NCBI RefSeq assembly: GCF_900167115.1
Contig: NZ_FUXZ01000011.1
Location: forward strand, 53,985-117,984
Direction of reading: 5' to 3'
Source of the DNA: Eubacterium uniforme
Lineage (GTDB): Bacteria > Bacillota > Clostridia > Lachnospirales > Lachnospiraceae
Length of the DNA: 64,000 nucleotides
A program made the translations under genes and the position numbers. Below the pieces are notes generated by a model, which had not been told where the DNA came from, did not search any database, and was given only the letters and a program-made list of their open reading frames with translations. This document shows, in pieces, positions 56,181 to 64,000 of the stretch; the first letter of the stretch is position 1; every line of letters begins with the position of its first letter.

Positions 56181-58169
56181 TCATTCTTTTATATTCTTCT
56201 TCATAACGAATATATTGTTACCACCTTTATGTTCATAAGAAACTGAATCCATAATCTTTTTAACCATAAAGATTCCAAGTCCGCCAATTCGTCTCTGCTT
56301 AGCAGTTAAATCAGTATTAGGATCTTCTTTCTTTAATGGATTATACTTAATTCCCGAATCAACAAATCTAATTGAAAACTCTTTTGTTTCTTCATCATAA
56401 TCCGTAATTATTACAGCCATTCCATCCCTATCTGGGTATGCATAACTTGCAATATTAACATAGATTTCTTCAGCAGCAATGTATATCTGATTAGCTATTC
56501 CCTTAGGGCAATCATAAAATGTAAGTCTGTCCTTAATTAAATTCATAACTAATTCCCAATTTTCTCTTGTTGCTTCTATTTTCAAAGAAGTAACATTATC
56601 TGCTTCGAATTTATTAATACTAAAACTACCATTATATTGAAGTATTAACATTGTAATATCATCATGCTGAATAGCATTATTAATAAAGCCATTTATCTGA
56701 ACTAACACGTTTTCAACTACTTTATTAACCGCAATATTCGTTTCTCTATTCAATGCTTCTAATAATCTTTTCTCTCCAAATAATACACCATTTTCATTTC
56801 TTGAATCAGTAACGCCATCTGTATAAAGGTAAATCTTATCGCCTTTATTAAGTCTAATGCTTTCATTGTAGAACATTGTATCCTTATCAACAGCAAGTGG
56901 CAATGAGTGCTTTTCCTTTTTTAAATTATAACTTGCACCCTTTCTACAAATAGCTGGATGTTCATGACCAGCATTTGCATATTGCAATTCACCTGAAGAT
57001 ATTGTTAAAATTCCGAACCATACAGTTATAAAGAACGATTCCGCATTACCATCACATAACTGTCTATTAACCGTTTCAAGAATTTGTGCAGGTGTATCTC
57101 TTCTAATTCTGCAAACACTCTTAATAAGATTTTTAGCAGCCATCATAAAAAGTGCAGCTGGCATGCCTTTTCCAGATACATCAGCAATTACAAGAGCTAA
57201 TCTATCATCATCAATCATAAAAAAATCATAAAAATCTCCACCAATATCTCTGGCTGGAATCATACAAGCAAATAAATCAAATTCATTTCTATTTGGAAAT
57301 GCCGGAAACTCCTTAGGTAATGCATCACTTTGAATTTTCGCTGCTAAATGCAAATCATATTCTGCCCTTGCCGTTGCCTTACTTCTTGAAACATTAAGCA
57401 TGCAATACATTACTAATGTTGCAAGCATAACAGATGCATACAAAACCGAAAATTCATAAAGGAATATCATTATTATACTAACTACAAATGGCAATATTAC
57501 ATACACCATCATAGCAACAAGCTGGTGAAAATCTAATAAACTTTTATTTCTAATTATTACCAAAAAGCTAATAAACAAAACTATATGTGCATACATATAT
57601 GCTATAAAGTTAAACGATTCTCTGTGATAAAAACCATATTCATTGACAGAAAAATAATATCCAAATTTAGCATTCAAGATTATAGATAATACCTCAATAG
57701 CAAATGCAACGTTTAAAATCTTTGATATTATTAATAACCTTGGTCTTTGCCCTCCAACAACACTTATAACGTAATTCCAAAAAATCAAAGCCAAGAACTG
57801 CCCCAATGCATAGTAACACGTATTTATTACAATGCCACATGTTCTATAATTTTCAACTCCGTCAACCAGCCATGCTGCCTCATCCAAAAATAATAAAACA
57901 AATGTAACAACCAAAATCGATGTAAAAAACACCAAATCTTCATGTGTATGTTTTGCATCATCAATAATACTACAAATTAAGATTACCTCGCCTACAAGCA
58001 TACCAGCTATATCAAAAGCAATACTAAAAATTCTAGAAGTATTTAATCTATCCCTATCAGTAGAACCGAGAAATATAAAACTTAAAATTATAACTAATTG
58101 CATTAAGATAACAATAATTATTCTCTTATCGTTTATTTGCTTCAACCTTTTAGCGACCCTTCTAACCAT
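56181..58169 (-). CDS. Membrane PP2C (SpoIIE-type) phosphatase fused to RsbW-like HATPase
   Basis: A 662-residue protein: seven to eight membrane helices (about 15-270), an SpoIIE/RsbU phosphatase domain (about 300-510; IPARDIGGDFYDFF, VIADVSGKGMPAALFM with metal-binding Asp) and a C-terminal HATPase_c domain of the RsbW/SpoIIAB type (about 530-660; AAEEIYVNIASYAYP as N-box, GGLGIFMVKKIMD as G-region). One protein thus unites the two opposing enzymes of partner switching. Start ATG 58169 with TAGGTAT upstream. The STAS gene downstream is the likely substrate; no sigma factor gene is adjacent. Confidence 0.88.
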   Translation of the reverse strand: MVRRVAKRLKQINDKRIIIVILMQLVIILSFIFLGSTDRDRLNTSRIFSIAFDIAGMLVGEVILICSIIDDAKHTHEDLVFFTSILVVTFVLLFLDEAAWLVDGVENYRTCGIVINTCYYALGQFLALIFWNYVISVVGGQRPRLLIISKILNVAFAIEVLSIILNAKFGYYFSVNEYGFYHRESFNFIAYMYAHIVLFISFLVIIRNKSLLDFHQLVAMMVYVILPFVVSIIMIFLYEFSVLYASVMLATLVMYCMLNVSRSKATARAEYDLHLAAKIQSDALPKEFPAFPNRNEFDLFACMIPARDIGGDFYDFFMIDDDRLALVIADVSGKGMPAALFMMAAKNLIKSVCRIRRDTPAQILETVNRQLCDGNAESFFITVWFGILTISSGELQYANAGHEHPAICRKGASYNLKKEKHSLPLAVDKDTMFYNESIRLNKGDKIYLYTDGVTDSRNENGVLFGEKRLLEALNRETNIAVNKVVENVLVQINGFINNAIQHDDITMLILQYNGSFSINKFEADNVTSLKIEATRENWELVMNLIKDRLTFYDCPKGIANQIYIAAEEIYVNIASYAYPDRDGMAVIITDYDEETKEFSIRFVDSGIKYNPLKKEDPNTDLTAKQRRIGGLGIFMVKKIMDSVSYEHKGGNNIFVMKKNIKE

Positions 58170-58191
58170 ATACCTACCCCACAATTTTTAA

Positions 58192-59082
58192 CTACTTATG
58201 CTCATGTGTAAAAAGATGATCTTCACAATACTCCTTACTACCAGTACACTTACTGCAATATCTAAATGTCAAATTTGGATTATCAAGTTCCGTTCTTCCA
58301 CAAATTGCACATTTATGTCTTGCCCCACCTTCATATACACTTTTTGCACTATATACCTTCTTCTGATAATCACGTTTTCTCCTTGCATTAGCAGGTGTTT
58401 TACCCTTCGCCTGCAAAATTAATACAAAGAATATTAAAAAGTTTAGCAATGATGCAAAAACAATTACACCACATACGAAACCATATTGATAAATTTCATA
58501 AGCCATTAAGGCTAAATCAAGATAAGCTAACCACTTAATCTTAATTGGAATAATAAAATAAAGCATAACTTGCATATCAGGATATAAAGCAGCAAATAAT
58601 AAGAAAATAGATAAATTAATATAATATGTACTAACAAATGCAGATATTATATATCCCTTAACAAAATTAAATACTTCACCTGTAAAAGCAGCCGGTATTT
58701 TATACACTTCATAAACACTTGATGGTAATATAAAATAAGCAACCATAGCACTTACTACAGTAAAAATAATACCGCTTATTATAAATATATTATATTTAAA
58801 TTTACCCCATGTCTGTTCTAACGTTCTTCCAATTGAATAATAAAAGAACAACATAATAATTGTAAAAAAACCAAGTTCCGAAGGTGGAACTAAAACCCAT
58901 GAAACAATTCTCCAAATCTGCCCCTTCATAATGTAATATGGATTTAATGTAAGCATATAAAACATATCAATATTAATCTTTTGAATAACATATCCAATTA
59001 CATATCCTAATATCAATAATAAAGTAATATTATCAATAGCATACTTCCCGTACTTTCTTTCTAGCTTGTTTAAAAATTTCAT
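58192..59082 (-). CDS. Rhomboid-like membrane protein with C-terminal zinc ribbon
   Basis: A 296-residue protein with six membrane segments (about 20-225) laid out as in rhomboid/DUF1751-type proteins (NPYYIMKGQIWRIVSWVLVP, then GRTLEQTWG). The GxSG serine motif and the paired His of active rhomboid proteases are not seen, so it is probably not a protease. The C-terminal part has a Cys/His cluster (CAICGRTELD..CSKC..CEDH) forming a zinc site. GGAGG fixes the ATG at 59082. It is 22 bases upstream of the PP2C-HATPase gene and probably co-transcribed with it. Confidence 0.78.
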   Translation of the reverse strand: MKFLNKLERKYGKYAIDNITLLLILGYVIGYVIQKINIDMFYMLTLNPYYIMKGQIWRIVSWVLVPPSELGFFTIIMLFFYYSIGRTLEQTWGKFKYNIFIISGIIFTVVSAMVAYFILPSSVYEVYKIPAAFTGEVFNFVKGYIISAFVSTYYINLSIFLLFAALYPDMQVMLYFIIPIKIKWLAYLDLALMAYEIYQYGFVCGVIVFASLLNFLIFFVLILQAKGKTPANARRKRDYQKKVYSAKSVYEGGARHKCAICGRTELDNPNLTFRYCSKCTGSKEYCEDHLFTHEHK

Positions 59083-59241
59083 CTCTACCTCCATAAATCT
59101 TTCCAATTATATTTTAACACCAATTCCCCATATCATCAACAAATATAATATTTTTTTAGTAACAAAACAAGGTCATATTTTAACAAAAAATCAGGGAACA
59201 TAATAATTTTTATTCCTTAGAAACACTCACGTAAATAGCAA

Positions 59242-59275
59242 TTGAATTATATATTATTTTGTACTATAATATAGT
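59242..59275 (+). promoter_or_regulatory. Promoter of the activase gene, -10 box inside a palindrome
   Basis: TTGAAT (59242-59247), 17-base spacer, TATAAT (59265-59270). The -10 box lies in the 13-base palindrome ACTATAATATAGT (59263-59275), which could be an operator. Confidence 0.75.
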
Positions 59276-59364
59276 GGATTGTGTTTAGAAAAATTATTAA
59301 AGAAATTTAATTAATTATTATAATTTTAGATTATAGTTATTAGCTTTAAAGAAAGGTGATAAAA

Positions 59365-62300
59365 ATGGCTTTAAATAATAACGAATATGTTTATCCTTTA
59401 GGAATTGATATCGGATCAACAACAGTTAAAATTGCAATTCTTAACGAGCAGAACGAAATTGTATTTTCTGACTATAAAAGACATTTTGCTGATATCCAGG
59501 GAACTCTTGCTATTTTAATTGAAGAAGCAAAACAAGAATTAGGAGACATCAAACTTTCTCCTATGATTACTGGTTCTGGTGGATTATCGCTTTCAAAACA
59601 TCTAAAAATCCCATTTATCCAAGAGGTTGTAGCTGTTGCTACTGCACTAGAAGATTATGCTCCACACTGTGATGTAGCAATCGAACTTGGTGGTGAAGAT
59701 GCTAAAATCATTTACTTTAATAATGGTATTGAACAGCGTATGAATGGTATCTGTGCTGGTGGTACAGGTTCATTTATTGATCAGATGGCATCTCTTTTAC
59801 AAACAGATGCATCAGGTCTTAATGAATATGCAAAAAACTATAATGAAATATATCCTATCGCTGCAAGATGCGGTGTATTTGCTAAAACTGACATTCAACC
59901 TTTAATCAACGAAGGTGCTACTAAGGAAGATTTAGCTGCATCAATATTCCAGGCTGTTGTAAATCAGACTATTAGCGGTCTTGCATGTGGTAAACCAATC
60001 AGAGGTAATGTTGCATTCTTAGGAGGACCACTTCACTTTCTTCCTGAACTTAGAAATGCATTTATTAGAACATTACACTTAACAGATGAGCATATTATCG
60101 CCCCTACACATTCACATTTATTTGCTGCAAGTGGTGCTGCCCTTAATAGAAACGAAGAATGTGTATTTGAAATTGATAAATTATTAAACACACTTAAAAA
60201 TGGTGTTCAACTTGAAGTTGAAATCAAGAGAATGGAGCCTTTATTCGAAGATGAAAAGGCTTATGAAGAATTTACAAAAAGACATGAAAGACACTCTGTT
60301 AAAAAGGGTGATTTAAAAACATATAAAGGAAACTGTTTCTTAGGAATTGATGCTGGTTCAACAACAACTAAAGTTGCTCTTGTTGGCGAAGATGGTTCAC
60401 TACTCTATTCATTCTACAGCAATAATAACGGTAGTCCACTTACAACATCAATTAAGTCCATCAAAGAAATATATTCTCTTCTTCCTAAGGAAGCTAAAAT
60501 TGTATATTCTTGTTCAACAGGTTATGGTGAAGCTTTAATTAAAGCTGCTCTTATGCTTGATGAAGGTGAAGTTGAAACAGTTTCACATTACTATGCAGCT
60601 GCATTCTTTGATCCTGAAGTTGATTGTATCTTAGATATTGGTGGACAGGATATGAAGTGCATCCGCATTAAGGATCAAACCGTTGACAGCGTTCAGCTTA
60701 ACGAAGCTTGTTCTTCAGGTTGTGGTTCATTTATTGAAACATTTGCTAAGTCGCTTAATTATTCTGTTGCAGATTTTGCTAAAGAAGCTTTATATGCAAA
60801 GAATCCTATTGACTTAGGTACAAGATGTACAGTATTTATGAATTCAAATGTTAAGCAGGCTCAGAAGGAAGGCGCTACTGTTGCTGATATTTCTTCAGGT
60901 CTTGCTTACTCAGTTATAAAAAATGCTCTTTATAAGGTTATTAAGCTTACAGATCCTAAAACTTTAGGTAAACGTATCGTTGTTCAGGGTGGTACATTCT
61001 ACAATGATGCCGTTCTTAGAAGTTTTGAAAAAATTTCTGGACGTGAAGCTGTAAGACCTGATATTGCTGGTATCATGGGAGCATTTGGTGCAGCGTTAGT
61101 TGCACGTGAAAAGTATGAAGAAGGCATGACTTCTACTATGCTTACAATTGAGCAGATTGAAAACCTTAAATACACTACTTCAATGACTCATTGTAAAGGC
61201 TGTACAAATAGTTGTCTTCTTACAATTAATCGTTTTACAGGCGGTAGAAGTTTTATTTCTGGTAACCGTTGCGAAAAGGGACTTGGAAAGGAAAAGAATA
61301 AAAAGAACATTCCTAACCTTTTCGAATTCAAGAATAAACTATTATTTGGTTTCGAGCCACTTTCACTTGATGAAGCACCACGTGGTGTTGTTGGCATTCC
61401 TCGTGTTCTTAATATGTATGAGGATATTCCATTCTGGGCTGAATTCTTTAAAACTTTAGGATATAGAGTTATAGTTTCACCAGAATCAAGTAGAAAGATA
61501 TATGAACTTGGTATTGAATCAATCCCAAGTGAATCAGAGTGTTATCCAGCTAAGATTGCACATGGACATGTTAACTGGCTTATTAAACAGGGTATAAAGT
61601 TTATTTTCTATCCATGTATTCCATATGAAAGAAATGAAACTCCTGATGCTAATAACCACTACAACTGCCCTATCGTTACTTCTTACGCTGAAAACATTAA
61701 GAACAATATGGAGGAACTTGAAGATGATTCAATCAACTTTATGAATCCATTTATGTCTCTTACTAATGAAAAGATTGCAACACAAAGACTTGTTAAAATA
61801 TTCAAAAAAGAGTTAGGCATTCCTGCATCAGAAGTAAAAGCAGCTGCAAAAGCAGGTTGGGCTAACCTTATGGCATCAAGAAAAGCCATGATGGATGAAG
61901 GTGAAAAAACTCTTGCATATATGGAAAAAGAAAAGGTTCGTGGTATTGTAATTGCTGGTCGTCCATATCACTGCGACCCTGAAATTAATCACGGCATTCC
62001 AGAACTTGTTAATTCTTACGGTGTTGCCGTTTTAACTGAAGATAGTATTTCACATCTTGGTAAAGTTGAAAGACCCCTTATCGTTATGGATCAGTGGATG
62101 TATCATTCAAGACTATACAAAGCAGCTAACTATGTTAAAACAAGAAATGATCTTGATTTAATTCAGCTTAACTCATTTGGATGTGGTCTTGATGCTGTTA
62201 CTACAGACTGTGTAAGTGATATTTTATCAAACTCAGGTAAAATTTATACAGTTCTTAAAATTGATGAAGTTAATAACTTAGGTGCTGCAAGAATAAGAGT

Positions 62301-63645
62301 TCGTTCTCTTCTCTCAGCATTAAAGGTACGTGAAAAACGTAAGAAAGATTTAAATAGAACAATCGTACCATCAAGTATTGAAAAGGTTGAATTTACAAAG
62401 GCCATGAAGGATGAAGGTTATACTATTCTCTGTCCTCAAATGAGTCCAATTCACTTTGATATTTTACAACCTGCTGTTATTATGTCAGGTTACAACATGG
62501 AAATACTAGGAAATGGTGATGCAAAGGCTGCAGTTGATTCTGGACTTAAATATGTTAATAACGATGCATGCTACCCTTCTCTTATCGTTGTAGGTCAGAT
62601 TATGGAAGCACTACAATCTGGTAAATATGACTTAAACAAAACTGCTGTAGTAATAACCCAGACTGGTGGTGGATGTAGAGCATCTAACTATATTGGTTTT
62701 ATACGTCGTGCACTTGCAAATGCTAACATGGGACACATTCCTGTTATTTCACTTTCAGCTAGTGGCATTGAAAAAAATGAAGGATTTACATTTAATCCAA
62801 CCATGCTTATGAAGTGTATGCAAGCACTCGTATACGGTGATGTATTTATGAGAGTTTTATATCGTATGCGTCCATACGAATTAGAAAAAGGCTCTGCTAA
62901 TGCACTCCACGAAAAATGGAAAAAGATATGTATTGAATCAATTCAAAAGAAAGGATTCAATCAAGCTGAATTTAAACGTAATATACGTAACATCATAAAA
63001 GAATTTGATGAATTACCAATTACAGATGAAGTTAAACCAAGAGTTGGTATAGTAGGAGAAATCTTAGTTAAATTCTCACCAGATGCTAATAACAACTTAG
63101 TTGATCTTCTTGAAAAAGAAGGTGCCGAAGCAGTTATGCCTGACCTTTCAGACTTCTTCTTATACTGCTTCTACAATTCACATTTCAAAGCTGATTTCTT
63201 AGGATTTAAGCGTTCAACAGCTATGAAGTGCGATGTAGCAATTAATTTCATTGAGCATATGAGAAAGGTTGCAAGACGTGAATTTAAGAAGAGTAAACAC
63301 TTTACTCCTCCATCATACATTAACGAACTTGCAGATGCTGCTTCACCAATTGTTTCAGTTGGTAATCAAACTGGTGAAGGTTGGTTCTTAACAGGTGAAA
63401 TGTTAGAACTTCTTGAAGAAGGTGTTCCAAACATCGTTTGTACACAGCCATTTGGTTGTCTTCCAAACCACATCGTTGGTAAGGGTGTAATCAAAAAACT
63501 TCGTGCAAACAGACCAGATGCAAACATCATAGCAGTCGACTATGACCCAGGTGCATCAGAAGTTAACCAGTTAAACCGTATCAAGCTTATGCTTACAACA
63601 GCTAACAAAAACTTACAGAAACAAACTCAGAAAAAAGCACAGTAA
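59365..63645 (+). CDS. Acyl-CoA dehydratase activase-like giant protein (BadF/HgdC + DUF2229)
   Basis: A 1426-residue protein: two ASKHA ATPase domains of the BcrAD/BadFG/HgdC type (about 10-265 with LGIDIGSTTVKIAIL and CAGGTGSF; about 325-590 with LGIDAGSTTTKVALV and CSSGCGSF), a Cys-rich segment (CKGCTNSC, about 612-650), a DUF2229 region (about 660-880) and an HgdB-like C-terminal half. In the small HgdC the Cys residues in these positions hold a [4Fe-4S] cluster that drives ATP-dependent one-electron transfer to 2-hydroxyacyl-CoA dehydratases. No dehydratase gene is adjacent. The large fused form is widespread in Firmicutes and its substrate is unknown. ATG 59365 with AAAGGTGAT. Confidence 0.88.
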   Translation: MALNNNEYVYPLGIDIGSTTVKIAILNEQNEIVFSDYKRHFADIQGTLAILIEEAKQELGDIKLSPMITGSGGLSLSKHLKIPFIQEVVAVATALEDYAPHCDVAIELGGEDAKIIYFNNGIEQRMNGICAGGTGSFIDQMASLLQTDASGLNEYAKNYNEIYPIAARCGVFAKTDIQPLINEGATKEDLAASIFQAVVNQTISGLACGKPIRGNVAFLGGPLHFLPELRNAFIRTLHLTDEHIIAPTHSHLFAASGAALNRNEECVFEIDKLLNTLKNGVQLEVEIKRMEPLFEDEKAYEEFTKRHERHSVKKGDLKTYKGNCFLGIDAGSTTTKVALVGEDGSLLYSFYSNNNGSPLTTSIKSIKEIYSLLPKEAKIVYSCSTGYGEALIKAALMLDEGEVETVSHYYAAAFFDPEVDCILDIGGQDMKCIRIKDQTVDSVQLNEACSSGCGSFIETFAKSLNYSVADFAKEALYAKNPIDLGTRCTVFMNSNVKQAQKEGATVADISSGLAYSVIKNALYKVIKLTDPKTLGKRIVVQGGTFYNDAVLRSFEKISGREAVRPDIAGIMGAFGAALVAREKYEEGMTSTMLTIEQIENLKYTTSMTHCKGCTNSCLLTINRFTGGRSFISGNRCEKGLGKEKNKKNIPNLFEFKNKLLFGFEPLSLDEAPRGVVGIPRVLNMYEDIPFWAEFFKTLGYRVIVSPESSRKIYELGIESIPSESECYPAKIAHGHVNWLIKQGIKFIFYPCIPYERNETPDANNHYNCPIVTSYAENIKNNMEELEDDSINFMNPFMSLTNEKIATQRLVKIFKKELGIPASEVKAAAKAGWANLMASRKAMMDEGEKTLAYMEKEKVRGIVIAGRPYHCDPEINHGIPELVNSYGVAVLTEDSISHLGKVERPLIVMDQWMYHSRLYKAANYVKTRNDLDLIQLNSFGCGLDAVTTDCVSDILSNSGKIYTVLKIDEVNNLGAARIRVRSLLSALKVREKRKKDLNRTIVPSSIEKVEFTKAMKDEGYTILCPQMSPIHFDILQPAVIMSGYNMEILGNGDAKAAVDSGLKYVNNDACYPSLIVVGQIMEALQSGKYDLNKTAVVITQTGGGCRASNYIGFIRRALANANMGHIPVISLSASGIEKNEGFTFNPTMLMKCMQALVYGDVFMRVLYRMRPYELEKGSANALHEKWKKICIESIQKKGFNQAEFKRNIRNIIKEFDELPITDEVKPRVGIVGEILVKFSPDANNNLVDLLEKEGAEAVMPDLSDFFLYCFYNSHFKADFLGFKRSTAMKCDVAINFIEHMRKVARREFKKSKHFTPPSYINELADAASPIVSVGNQTGEGWFLTGEMLELLEEGVPNIVCTQPFGCLPNHIVGKGVIKKLRANRPDANIIAVDYDPGASEVNQLNRIKLMLTTANKNLQKQTQKKAQ

Positions 63646-63686
63646 AATATAAATTAAAAGGGACTGTAAAAAAAGTCTCTAAATAG

Positions 63687-63720
63687 CAGAACTGCATTGG
63701 CAATGGCCAATGCAGTTCTG
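63687..63720. terminator. Strong hairpin between the activase gene and the IS transposase
   Basis: A perfect 15-bp stem (63687-63701 with 63706-63720), loop AATG. Followed by TTTCT on the + strand. It can end the transposase message and perhaps the activase message. Confidence 0.7.
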
Positions 63721-63832
63721 TTTCTCTATGTATAATTATTATAATTGTTGATTTTAGAGGCACTTTAATAAGCCCTATGTTAATAAGAGCTTTTTAAATC
63801 TATTCAGTTACCTGATATCATGCAATCATCTT

Positions 63833-64000
63833 CAATCTATTTCGTTTATTGTGATATTTATAAAGGTTAAAAGCACAAGCAATCAGGGTTAACTCTAAAT
63901 TTACGTTTTCTAAGCCTCTTCTGAACAGTCTTTTGTATGACCTGTCCCACTTGATAATGCCAAATGTTCCTTCAGATTGTATGCTTCTGTTCATACGAAG
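63833..64000 (-). CDS. Transposase C-terminus, IS1182 family (partial)
   Basis: The minus strand has an open frame entering from beyond the window and ending in TGA at 63833-63835; 55 residues are visible. They include NRSIQSEGTFGIIKWD, RRGLENVNLE and a final YKYHNKRID, the pattern of the C-terminal part of IS1182-type DDE transposases, including the Glu that completes the catalytic triad (SEGTFG). No frameshift is seen in this part. Intactness cannot be judged. Confidence 0.82.

Larger units (their letters stand above)
63660..64000 (-). mobile_element. End of an IS1182-like insertion sequence (partial)
   Basis: The stretch contains the 3' end of a transposase gene and, toward the activase gene, GGGACTGTAAAAAAAG starting at 63660, which looks like an element terminus with a weak inverted repeat. 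The rest of the element is outside the window. The exact boundary and target duplication cannot be seen. Confidence 0.6.

Overview
The window is an AT-rich chromosomal segment that reads as a Gram-positive anaerobe of the Clostridia, most likely Lachnospiraceae. This rests on strong GGAGG ribosome sites, consensus TTGACA/TATAAT promoters, a Thr T-box leader, a GerW/YtfJ-YtfI pair, YesM/YesN plus LplABC-type sugar uptake, and a giant acyl-CoA dehydratase activase. No rRNA, CRISPR array, phage or plasmid module was seen. A single IS element (IS1182-like) enters at the right edge.

Layout. 1-8 kb: the 3' end of a class A penicillin-binding protein, then an MMPL/RND exporter with a repeat-rich lipoprotein, facing its TetR regulator across a promoter bracketed by two matching operators. 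6.4-9.2 kb: a CNNM/CorC-type membrane protein, pyrB and pyrI. 9.3-9.6 kb: tRNA-Met and tRNA-Val. 10-18.3 kb: thrS behind a T-box, a membrane-anchored trigger-factor-like protein, guaB, a small membrane protein, a FakA/YloV-YloU pair and, divergently, rpmB. 18.5-22.5 kb: one-carbon operon metF, a stand-alone MetH activation protein, and a MetH lacking that domain. 22.7-27.6 kb: gerW, a DUF2953 protein, two unknown proteins and a lysA-type decarboxylase. 27.7-55.4 kb: a long minus-strand accessory region for plant-polysaccharide use. It holds a sugar-sensor/GGDEF protein, a DUF624 pair, an LplABC-type importer, YesM/YesN, a carbohydrate esterase, xylulokinase, a FucI/AraA-family isomerase, a GH3 and a GH51 glycosidase, and a second MalEFG-type importer. 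55.6-59.1 kb: STAS protein, 7TM-PP2C-HATPase protein and rhomboid-like protein. 59.4-63.6 kb: the 1426-residue activase.

How it works together. The 31.5-48.3 kb block looks like a Gram-positive polysaccharide-utilisation locus for arabinoxylan or arabinan oligosaccharides: esterase, arabinofuranosidase and GH3 enzyme release pentoses; the isomerase and kinase feed the pentose phosphate pathway; the importer brings in oligosaccharides; YesM/YesN sense and activate. Two near-identical paired direct repeats, one before the solute-binding-protein gene and one before the GH51 gene, probably are the YesN binding sites and tie the block into one regulon. Neither importer has its own ATPase here, so a shared MsmX-type ATPase encoded elsewhere is likely.

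Least explained by known features: a dispersed structured element found twice just after stop codons (18.4 and 42.9 kb), whose three helices are kept with compensating base changes, and a shorter hairpin repeat found three times next to terminators.
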